Below are positions 42,236 through 53,400 of a stretch of 64,000 nt of DNA, in pieces; the stretch's first letter is position 1, and each line of letters begins with the position of its first letter. The translations under genes were made by a program, and so were the position numbers. A model generated the notes under the pieces. The model saw nothing but the letters and a program-made list of their open reading frames with translations, searched no databases and was not told the DNA's origin. This stretch comes from Trebouxia sp. TZW2008 (taxonomy: Eukaryota; Chlorophyta; Trebouxiophyceae; Trebouxiales; Trebouxiaceae): the NCBI GenBank assembly GCA_002118135.1, contig BDIU01000135.1, forward strand, positions 221,655 through 285,654, written 5' to 3'.

Positions 42236-45200
42236 TCATGATAGCCAGGCTGGTGATGTTGCAAATCTGTCAAGATGACGCATAAACCACCCAGGTGACT
42301 GGAGTGCTGCTTTGCATCTCAGACCACTCGACACAAGGTAGAAACATATGGCAGCAACAACCCTTTTCATAATTCGCTGTAGCGTTGGGACACTCTTGTC
42401 CACACTCATATCAATAGTGATCAGATGCTGAACATGAAAGAGGTAGGCAATGTTGCCTGCAAGCCCAATATGTGTTGGCATACGAAGTCAAGCTGTCAGC
42501 AAGTTTTGGACTTGCAAACCAGGTTTGGATTGGTATGCATCATGGTTTGGGATCAGGTGATCATCGTAAAGCTGACTTCACAGGTGTATCCCCACTATCA
42601 TCCATTGTACCTCGCAAGGTGTCATCCTCAGCAGCAGCCACCTGTACACATGACATTCATCAGGCTGTTTGGCTAGTATATGTTGCTGACTATACAAAGC
42701 ATGCCCTTTGTTGTGGCTTGCCAGTCACCAATGCAGCACATGTCCCCAAGTGAATGCAGAGATGGCCATGCAGCAGCAATGTCAAGGCTACCAGCAAGTT
42801 TTAGACGCTGGACAAATTGATGTGCGCAAAAGCCGGGCAACACATGCTCAAGCAGTGCTTCATGACATTGACCATTAGGTTCCAAGGAGACAAAAGCTGC
42901 CGTGGTTGATTACAAAGCGAAGCAAATGATGACGAAGGGCCAGACCTGCTCTTCCAATGACCGCAGGGCTTTTGCAGCAGGGCCCTCAGCACGTTCATCC
43001 TCACTGCTGTCATAGCTGCCCTGCAAGGCAGTAACAGCATGTAGACAAAGTTGGCAATGCATAATATGCGTCACAAAGTCATGCTGAAATAATTTGGCAG
43101 CATGTATCCATACACACGACTCAGCAGGCATGCTGTGCAACACAGATCGCTGTATAAAGAAAAGACGTTGTGTAGAGATGAGCTTGCAAGCTGATGTCTT
43201 GGCATTATATAACACCAGGGGCATGGCATCTGAGCATGAGTGCACGACTGCAGCTGGACTACCACTATTGCCAACATGCACATGCAAGTGCTGCCTCACA
43301 TGCATGTAAGCAGAAGATCCAGCAGGACATACCTTTGCATTGCCATTGCTGCTGGACGCAGATGTAGCATCTGCAGCTGCCTGCAGTCACAGCAGGGCAG
43401 TCAAGCATCACAGATGCAAACTCAAGAACGCAAGCAGTGCATGTGTCAAATCCCCATCAAAATAGCATTTGAGAGGCAGGCACTTGGCAACACTGTAGGC
43501 AACACTGCAGAAGACACAGGCTGTAATGTACACAAAATCTGAAACTTAGCTCAGCACTAAAAACATGACTGTCCAAAGCATTTGCTGCCGTTGGTCTTCA
43601 GTCAACTCAAGCATTATCAGATACCGAGGAGATGAAGACTGCTTTTGCTAACAATCAGCGTTGGACTCACACATGATACAATGCAGGCAAATGCATTGTG
43701 ACTGCCTGAGCAAAACATGCACAAACAAGCAGCAAGAGCGCCTGCATCAGGCGTTGAAAGGTTGTCATCAAACTTGACAATGGAACAAGCACAATACCAC
43801 CATCCTGGTGGTTATGCACATGCTCTGGTGAGCGTACCAAGGCTGCAGGGCGTGACGTGTCAACAGCTCCAGCAGGGAAGGTGAGGCGGGCAACAGCAGC
43901 TGCAGCCCTTGCAAGCTGCTCCTGATCCCCCTCCTGCTCTGCTAGATTCTGAGCAGCCAGCAATTGCTGCTTCAGGTCCTCATATCTGCACAGGATTCAG
44001 CAAAAATGAGCATAGAAGTATACTTGACAACTGGCTGTGCTACAGGATTGTGGCTTTTGAAGGCCCCCAGACTCAACAGCATCCAATGCTTGCAACACGA
44101 CGCACTTTGGCACCAGTCCAATTCTGAGGATACAGAACTGCAGCTATGCTTTCTGGCATGTAGTACAAGACAGCAGTCACGTCACTCAGAAATTCTGACA
44201 GGATCATGCAGAAAGTATGCTGCTGCTCTGCAGGTTTGCAGACATATTGCAAAGAGATGCAGATTTCACCTTGTCATGAGCTCTTGCCGCCTGGTGGAGA
44301 ACTGTGAAGGGAAGAAGCCTGGGAAGTATCTCTGAATGAAGCCAAATATGAGGACATGGCCAACAGGGGTCAGGGGAGCTATAAGGATGATGGTGAACGG
44401 TACAAATATTAGGACATCCCATGCGGTGCGGCGCAGCGCTTGCACCTCTCTAGGCTTCAGTGTCTGACCTGCAGCCAAAAGCCTTCCATTCAGGTGTAGT
44501 TAGCAACTTGCCAGGCCGAATTTGAGTATTGATTGCAGTAAACATCTTGATCCCTTGACATGACAGAATGACAGTCAGCCGCCTTGCCTCTCGCAAATAT
44601 GTCTCAAAATGAGTACAACCATTGCTGTTCTTGTCCTGCAGAAGTCACTGAATGTCTGCATAGAAGTAGCCACTGCAGGCAGATATAGGCAGCAACTTTG
44701 GCAGATTGACAACAAGCCATGCACCCAAATGATGATGACTGTATTGCTGCACATGTCAACACAATTAGAGAACGCAAAAAGAATGCAATCCCAAGCATGG
44801 ATCCCACTCCCATGACGCTCTGAGGGCGCTGCACAATAGCATTGAAGTCTGGTGCACGACCTGCACCGCACAGCTGCATTGCATGTGTTCCATGAAACAG
44901 AAGCTGTCTTATGTCTGTCAATGTACCTAGAGCAGCTCTGTAGAAGAGCTTGCCACAATTATTGCAGTCAGAGCCCAGGAGGCGGATGCCACGTGTGAAG
45001 AACTGCACACCCTCAGTCACTTTTCCCACAGCTTCGTTGATCTGGATGCGAACCTTGAGCCATGTGATGCCACGGCCGCCAAACACAAGACCCTCCCTGC
45101 ATGAGGAGCAAAAGGTGTCTGTCATAGCATATGGCATGTGTGAATAGCAGGGTGGGGCAGTGAAATGCTACAGCCAGAAATTTGGCAAGCTCCAAATGCC

Positions 45201-48200
45201 CTTTGCAACCAGTACATCAGCATTTACTCCAGCTTGCGAGCTCTTGAGACCAGACATTTGTCACAAACAGCTGCCCCTGGATGGCACTAGCCATATTGTC
45301 ATTTGCCAGACAAGGACAACGGCTTGAAATGGCGGAACAGGTACAGTTGCAGAATACGCTATGCTTTGGTGCTGGCCTGGCTCAGCCGTGTCTCGCATGA
45401 GTATCTCAAACAAGATGTGCAGATCCTATCACCAGCGATGGTATTCGTGCCACAAACATGACGAAAAGGGCAAAAGTCGGCTGCTTACGCTATGCCCAGT
45501 CTGCTGCGCATATCTGGAATCTCTGAAGCCACAGGGATGAGCTCATCCTCTGAGATAAGGATGGCCTGCGACTGCTCAACAGCTGCTGCCAGAGACGCAA
45601 GCTGCTGGTCCAGCAACCCAAATTCTGCCACCAGTAGCGCGACCTCATCACTTGTGCCCTGCCTATAACAGCCCAAGTGCACCAATGAGTGTCAATGCAA
45701 GAATGCACTTGATGAGCTTGTAGAGACAAGTATGGCCTAGGACTGCTCACCAGCTGCTGCCAGAGAAGCAAGCTGCTGGTCCAGCAGACCAAATTCTCCT
45801 ACCAGCAGCGCCACCTCATTACTTGTGCCCTGCCTGCTGCAGACCAAGAGCAATGATGGGTGTCATGCAGGAATGCAGCTGGGGACTCTAGTGAGGTTGA
45901 CGTGCATTCCTGTTAGTGTGAACTGATGGAGATGTTGACAAATACTCATTCAGATCTAAAACGCGCACATGAAGGAAGCAGCACCACAACAGGCACAGCT
46001 GTAGCAGCACCAAGCAGCCTGGCAGGCATCGAGTCTTATTTGGCCACTGAATTTGACCTGTGAGGCAGGACAGACAGCTAGCACTCAGCAGCCAGAATAG
46101 GGAACCCAATGCACAGCATACAGCTGAAGGACATGCTCAGAGGATATGCCAATGCTGCTGCAGACCTAGGCTTCAGTGCTGGCAGGCTCAGGCTAGACAA
46201 CCTCACATTGCCAACATGTGGACGCATTTGCCCATTTGCACCAAAGATAAGCTTGTGAAGCATTGCAGGTGCCTTGTAGGTGCTGCGCAATGTCTGTATA
46301 CATGCAAAGCATGTGGAAGCATAGCTGGCAGTCCGTGACAGCTGCCCATCAGGGGCTCTGACATCCAGCCTTACTGTCTGCATTGGATTGGACGCGTTCA
46401 AACATACATACACGAGCAAGGCGCTGCAGGAAAGCTGCTCAAAACAAGACAGACAGCACTTGAATTGTGCAATGGTCACCTGAGGACAGGATGTTGTACA
46501 TATATTTTGAAGCAAGTCTCACAAACTCTGCTCAAACCAAAATGATCACTGTGAAGCACCTGAGCAAGAGGTAGCCGGCGCCTTTCAAGTCCTGCGCTAT
46601 GTCAAGAGCCTCATCTTCCAAGCAGCTGAAGATGTATTCCATTTCCAGCTGCAGGGTGCGCACTGCTAGCGCCCTGCTCAAGCTGCTGACTTCCTCATCC
46701 ATATCCCGCAGCTCGCTAGCCATGCGGGCTCTGCCGGCAATGCCAGCTTTTCTCAGTCGGCTTTCTCGGAGCTGCAAGGCAGCACAGGTATTCAAGGCAG
46801 CACAGGTATTCAAGGGGGAGCAATGCAGGCTTGGTAAAGCTCATACCACCGGACTGACTGCCTTTACAGTGTGTTTTGGGACACTTATCCGGTACAAAGG
46901 CTAGGGGCAAGCTCAGAGATACTTGGCAGACAGCAGTGTGCAAGGACCCTTCTTGCCTCTATGTTCAATCAAAATGGCTTGAGTGAGCACAGGACAAAAT
47001 TGGTTGTGAACACTTGATTGCTCCAGTACGTACCTAGCTGGGCCTGCTGAGCCTGTTTAGCAAACATTTTGAATGAAAGAATGACACCTTGTGACAGGTG
47101 CAGTGGGTTGCAAGATGCTAAAGAGGCAGCAACGATGTCGATTGCACCTGATGGCTGTATGAGGCAAAATGTGGCTGTACATTCTGCTGCATGCATTTCA
47201 TAGTTGGGACACCCTTGTGCGCTGAAATGACAGCACCATTGCCAGCTAGCAATTCATCAATTGTGTACACTGCGACAGGCACACATGCCATGCTGCAGTC
47301 AAACGGAAAATGCAGTGATTTGAAGATAGCGAAGTGCTTGCTTGCCTTGCTAGACTCTTGCAGCTTCTTCTCGAGGGCATCCACCTCCACACGAAGGGTC
47401 TGAATTATGGACTGAGATGCTTCCCGGGTTGAGGAGGGGAGTGGCAGCCCTTCAGGCAGGATATTAGCCATGTTGTTTCGCTGCGCTGTTCCATTTAGCC
47501 TGCAGAAGAATGGTCGTGACTGAGGTTTGGGTGCAAAGGTGCTTTGTGGTCAAATTTGAGCTGCTGTGTAACCGCTACTGATTGAAATTCTGGATGTTGC
47601 TGTTGGCATATTAACATGACAGCCCCATGCAAGCTGACAGCACGTAAGCAGCCTACAACAGATGATGCATTGCAGCACTGTTTGCTTCAGCACAGCTATG
47701 CCTTTGTGTTCACTGCTTCATGACATAGCCAGGCTTTGCTGTTGTTGTGCATCACAGACAATGTCATACCAAATACTTTCTGACACTGAGCTCACAGAAA
47801 GGAAAGCTTGCAAGGGAGCACATGAAGCATACTTTCTGCTGTTGTGTTACATAGAAAGCAGTCATTGACACAAGCTCCAGCAACACAAACAGCTGAAAGC
47901 CAAGCTTGCATCCTCATCATTCTCATCCTCTCTCAAGAGCCCGCTCACCTTGCCCACAGACCGCCAACATAGCCAGCCCCAGATCTGACACCAGAAAACC
48001 AGCGCCGTACAGGAGTCTTTCTGACTCTCTGGACAGCTGGAGACAACCGTCGCGCCACAAACTCCCCTACCCTCTTCTCAGCCTTCTCAACACGGGTGGA
48101 GGTCTGCTCCTCCTCATCCAAGTCTCGTGACTTGGAGGTTGCATTGCGGAAGCGGGCATTGCGTGCATCCAGCGCTGCTTGGGCAGCAGCTTGCCTACAA

Positions 48201-49939
48201 GTCAGTTGCGGTCAATGAGGCTGCTACAGACAATAACTCCAGGGCATTGCATCAGCTGCACATCTACGGTACAGATGCAAGCCTTTGCTTGTCATCTACA
48301 CTCCACTAGAAGCCCATTGATCATTCATATGCTTCATGAAACACGCTGGCAAGCTATAGCCACTAAGTATGTTGCCAGCATGAATGCATACGCACATTCA
48401 ACTGCACGCAAACAGAATGCAAATGGATATGTTTGATTGTCTTTGTCAGCTTCGCTGTAATTGTGAAGCGCTTCTGGTGTCGGACAGAAATGCTGCAGAA
48501 GTGCAGAGAAACAGCACGAGTGCTGACTTACGTTGGGAAAGGCATGAGGTCTATCTCCTTTTCTGCTCTTTCTCCCAGTTGCCTTGACAACTTGTTTGCC
48601 CTGTTGACTATCTGATCCTGTGCAGCTGCCTGGTCATCGCGCTTGAACACATGGCTGAAGTCTTTCTCACTGGCAACCAGCCGCCGGATGCCAAGCTGCA
48701 AACACACATTGAACACAATTGTGCCACTTCTGCAAGGTCACTGTACATCGACATTGACAAGTGCTTGAAAACAACGCCAAGACGTCATTGCTAGCTTCAC
48801 CATCCCTGCCAGGAAGATTTGCAGCAACACGCTGGCAGACGCAGTTCAAATTGAAAGCAGATGCATTGAGCATTGTTGCAGAAGCATCAAGGACTTGACG
48901 GTCCAGGCTGTTTGACTGCAAGACTAGTGGGTTGTTGGCACAAGCATGTTGGAAAGTGGGGAAAGTGTGCACTGGCAGCGAGTGCAGTTGTCACATACTG
49001 ATATGCAACTTGAAACCAATGCAAGCTGCTTACCTTCAACTCCTCTGCTGTCAGCTGCATTTCAGCCACGACTTCCACAGCAGCTTCTAGCATATCCTGC
49101 TCTTCCAGGTTGTCCTCCTGTACTGGAGGCTTTTTGGAAAATCTGCCTGTGAAACAGGCAACCCCAGTGAAAACAGGTTTGTTGGAGATAGTGAGCACTG
49201 TATAGCTATGTACTTGCTGAGCTCAGGGACAGAAAAATGCTAGAGGTAAATGACAGCGCAAAGCTTGACTACCTTTGTTGGGCTTGACCTCTTCAGGCTG
49301 TTTGTGCACAGGCGAGGCAGTCAACAGAAGGCGTTCTGCTCGCAGCAGATTCCTGTATAGTTTGCGTAACTGCACAAGCGTCTTGAGACGCTTGACTCGC
49401 TCTGCTGAAGTATGTAGGGCATCAGGTGCTGCAGAAGACTCGTGTGTGCCATTCCTGCACACCAGCTTACGTTGCTGAGGGCAGATGCCTTCAGCATTGA
49501 CGCTGGCCTGCTCTGACATGTTCTGAACAACAATAACCAGCTTTGCTGTACCTCTTTGACGCTGCTAAGCCGTGCACTTTCTGGCCTCTGACGTGATGAG
49601 ACGACCTATGACTGACAGCTGCACCCTTGCGATGTGCCTTGGGATGCTGCTGCCCAAAGACATGCCATTGAGCAGCTGCTGATGCTGACTGGCAGCTGCG
49701 CTTGGTACTATGCTGACTAAGCCTGCACATGCAGAAAGGGTCCTTGCAGCTAGAGCATGGCTGTCCTCAAGACTTGCAGGCTTGGTCACGTCATACCGTC
49801 GATATGAGCCAACGTGAAGAGATCTGAGTTGACGAGTCTGTCTGTCTGCCGGACAGTACAGCACTGACCAAACTTGGTGTCCACAAGGCTGTTGTCTCAG
49901 CGGGTTGGCGAGACTGCAGGGCAGACCAGAGGCTAGCAT
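42236..49939 (-). CDS. LETM1-like membrane protein (plant/algal type), multi-exon
   Basis: LETM1 proteins sit in the mitochondrial inner membrane and govern cation/proton exchange. Exons chained in phase: 49273-49522, 49034-49146, 48532-48695, 47949-48194, 47346-47499, 46560-46771, 45489-45662, 44927-45096, 44270-44468, 43838-43985 and 42946-43020, with a tentative last exon 42236-42427. The LETM1 core is [36 protein letters not shown] and [20 protein letters not shown]. Upstream regions are hydrophilic and coiled-coil-like. The first exon begins at ATG 49939 with an Arg/Ser/Leu-rich presequence, but the stretch 49552-49700 changes frame, so one small intron there is unresolved. The exon ending at 47346 seems to use a GC donor (AAG|GCAAGC). 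The C-terminal end is uncertain. Confidence 0.82.
45735..45848 (-). repeat. Acceptor-side echo of LETM1-like exon 45489-45662
   Basis: The real exon reads [20 protein letters not shown] and so on. The copy about 175 bases upstream in the transcript reads [20 protein letters not shown] and [11 protein letters not shown], then a stop. About 110 bases are strongly conserved in the same orientation, including the GGCAGGGCACAAGT start. Confidence 0.92.
46778..46812 (+). repeat. 18-bp tandem duplication
   Basis: GGCAGCACAGGTATTCAA occurs twice in a row just inside the intron bordering the acceptor of the exon at 46560-46771. It is a minor local duplication touching the polypyrimidine/branch region on the minus strand. 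Confidence 0.85.
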
Positions 49940-50413
49940 GCCTGCCTGCAGCCTGCCAGAGATGTGACGCTGCTCACTGGTTTCCTTGTTCGCTGGGCAC
50001 TGGTTCTAGCGCAGCAGGGATGCTTTGTGATCTACACTCGCACGAGCGACCAAGCGGCTCACGTCAGCCTAGCGCACAAGCGCATTGCTTGGAGCACAAG
50101 TTCTCCTTGCTCGCACCGGCGAGACCAGCACGTCGTGGTGGTTTCAATTGTGCAGCGAACACCCGCTTTTGAAATTGGCTTTGGACACTGGGCTGCAATT
50201 GCACCATAGCATGACGGGAAACCGCCCCGTAGTCATATGGGCGTTTAAGCTGCTCGCTGTGACTACGGCCTGCAACGTAGTCACAGCGAGCAAAACGCAT
50301 CGCTGATCGAACAACGCACATGGCATGTCGTCGCACAAAGATCGTTCCTGCATGCTGTCTTGAGTCTTGTGCACCATCGGCTTGGGCCGCCTTTCAGATC
50401 GACTGTTCCGGAC
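49940..50413. promoter_or_regulatory. Divergent intergenic region, LETM1-like / P5A-ATPase
   Basis: About 470 bases between head-to-head starts, the likely site of both promoters. It contains a strong perfect hairpin, listed separately. Confidence 0.45.
50252..50291. promoter_or_regulatory. Perfect 16-bp inverted repeat with 8-base loop
   Basis: GCTCGCTGTGACTACG (50252-50267) is followed by GCCTGCAA and its exact reverse complement (50276-50291). Outer GCGTTT / AAACGC arms extend it imperfectly to 50241-50298. It sits about 120 bases before the P5A start codon. It may be a dimeric operator or a cruciform/leader hairpin; function is inferred only from position and symmetry. Confidence 0.85.
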
Positions 50414-53400
50414 ATGTCGGACCGATCAGTCACGAACAGGCCAGGAGTTAGCGGACTTGAGCTTAAGTCTGTGACTTTCTACAACGCAAGGCATCCAAAA
50501 TGGAGGCTGGACACGGCGCCGTTTTATGTAATCTATCCTGTTGTCATATTTGCAGCCATCAGTAGTGCCTTGTCTAGCAACAGGTGAGACACCTTTTCAA
50601 CAGCCAGACAGATCCATCACAATCTCATCAATGCACATCACATAGTCAGCCATATTGTGTTGTGCAGTGTGCTGCCCTGGTCCTGGTGGAAGGTTGTCTT
50701 TGGTGCTGTGTTTGTCACCCACGCACTGGTCAGGTTGCTGTCCTTTTGGTCAATAAACATCAGAAGCAAAGTGGCATACAAGCCCTGTGCAAAGTGGCAG
50801 ATGGCATCACATTGCAAGGTGATCTAGCCTACAGCTTGTGGCAGAGATGCTTCCCTGCATTCATGACGGTGCCAACGTTGAAAATACAGCTGTTCCAAAG
50901 GACGCTCCTTGCAGCACAGCAGACTTCTGTTTTGTAGGTGACTCCAGGCACCTTTGCTGGTAAAAGGGACATAGTGGAACTCCAGCACCGAGCATTGGTA
51001 CGGCAAACAAACCTTATGCTGTGCAAGCACTTTTGCCTTGGCGTTTGCCCAAAAGCACTTTCAGCTGGTGTGGTGATCCATAATCAGCCAAACAATATTG
51101 CTCATGCATGCCCATGTCTGCAATGTAAACGAGTCCAGATGGCTTCCCTGCCCTTTCAAAGAATGCCATCCACTTTTCTTTGTCATGAATGACAATGGAG
51201 GTTTGCTTGTCTTCTGATGAACTAGACATCGTCACTGTGATTCTTCCATCACTTGTGTGTCTAAAATGCAAACCATTTCACAGCTGCACGTGTAATGAAA
51301 AGCTTTCCCACCCCCAAAAACAAACAAGAATGGAGGTCTTGCAGGGTGAGGGATCAAGTGCAGAGAATGAGATCAGCTTTATGTTCCACCGCCAAAGGTT
51401 CTGCTTCAATGTGGAAATCAATGCTTTTGAGAAGCTCAAGTACCCAACAAGGGTGAGAACAGGCATGCTCCTGTGTAGCATGCACGCTTTCTTTTCAAGC
51501 CTTATGCATTGCTGCACAGCAAATGTGAATGCTGTATCAGCCTGCACGTAATTGGCAGACATGCACACGATGTCTGCACACGCACACCCAGCATTCACAA
51601 CCTTGTAATCCAACCCAGCACATCTAAGGCGCAGATCATCTGTGCATAACGACAAGAGACGTAGCAACTGCTGGACATTCTGCCACGAGCAGATCCATAC
51701 GTCGTTGCAATGCGGCTTGAGGCAAAGATTGCATTGAACAGGGCATCACAGTGCCTGTTTCGCCTGGCCAGCAAGGTTTGCACCTGCAGGAGAGTTTTGC
51801 CCACTATAGGAAGAGCACAGGCTATGGCACAGAGGGCAAGGTGATGGCAGCACTGACACGATGGGGACCAAACAAGTTTGTGGTACCCATCCCAGAATTC
51901 CAGAGTCTTCTTCTGGAACAGCTGATGGCTCCATTCTTCTGCTTCCAAGTATTTTGTGTAGGCTTGTGGGCACTGGATGAGTACTGGTGAGGGCACCTGC
52001 ATGACTCTTTTGAGCATATCTGTTTTACCCTGCTGCATATGCCAACACAGCCCTGCTGGAATTGCAAACAAGGACGCTTGACTTGGCAATCTCTTTGCAC
52101 TACAATGCTGGTGTGATCCCTTGCTACCAGGTTTGAGACCCCTGCAATATTGGTGAGGCAGCGAGAATACAAATGAATGCATTTCTACCGTTTCCTGCTG
52201 CAACTTGTCACAGAGATGCTTCTTCTAGCAATGGTTGTAAGATGTGAGACTACAGAAGTGTCTGCCCTGCTCTGCAGCAGCTGCTAATCTCTGTGACTCT
52301 CAGTCTGGCAGTATTCATGCTCATTGGTGTTGCTGCTGTACCTTAGGGTCAGCTCACATGCAGCATCATCAACCATTGCTGAGCATGGATGTTGCTGACC
52401 TTCAGCATCAATCAGTCGCACAACAGGCCTTCTGCTCACTAGCAGTTGCACCTGTACAAAGGGCTGTGTGCGCAAACAAAATGAGTCTGGGCAGAAGGCG
52501 TGGTAGCATGATTTTTGCATACGCACTTCTCTGATACCTGCTGTGCAGGCAATATAAGAGATTAGTCTAGAGTGTGAGGCAGTTGCGAAGACTTGTCAGT
52601 TCTTGCTGTCAAGCCAAAGCTGGCAAGTAGCAACAGTTGTGCTGAACTGCAGGGCTGCATTCTGATCTATGCTTGAAAATCAATTGAGTTTGGCGTAGAA
52701 AGCATGCCTGCTACAATACTGTTGCAGGAACCAGGAGGAACAACCTCCTGCATAGAGCAGTCAAAGAGCATTGTAAGCTTCACTGGTGAACACCAGCAGT
52801 ACAGTAAAGTCCCCTCGCGAGAGGACTTGCTCAGTGTAACAACAATGCCAACTCGGAACCAATCCCGGAGTTCTGACTCCAAATGACACCTCTCAGTAAG
52901 GACAATTTGGGAGAAGGATATTTTTTTTTCTTGGTGATCAACGCAGTCTTTACAAAGAGAAGTCACTGTACAGTAATTCTCAATGTAAGGACACTCAATC
53001 TCAGGACATTTTTGATGTAGGGACAATGCAACTGGGAACCAAGCACCGCATTCTGACTACAGTGAAATTTCTGAGTAAGGACACTTTGATGTAAGGACAC
53101 TTTTCTTGGTTGCCAATGCAGCTCTTAGGTCGAGAAATTACCGTAACAGTATTTGTCTTGGCTTTCAAGCCATGCTGATATCATGCAGGTACTACTCGCT
53201 GTTCACGCTGGGCATGTTAGTCATGTTTGAGTGCACAGTGGTCACTCAGCGGCTGCGCAACCTAAAAGAGCTGCGGTCTCTTCAGACGCCCAAGCAGCCC
53301 ATCATGGTGTATCGGCAGGGCAAGTGGACACAGCTGCCTGGCGATGCCCTGCTTCCAGGGGATATCATCTCCATTGGGAGACCTGCTGGAGGTACCATCA

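Noticed and set aside
51595..52203. Minus-strand 202-codon open frame
   Set aside because: It is the antisense shadow of P5A exon 5 and flanking intron; the plus strand carries conserved ATPase sequence.
52667..53026. Minus-strand 119-codon open frame
   Set aside because: It lies across two inverted-repeat elements and shows no protein family; it is best explained as element sequence.
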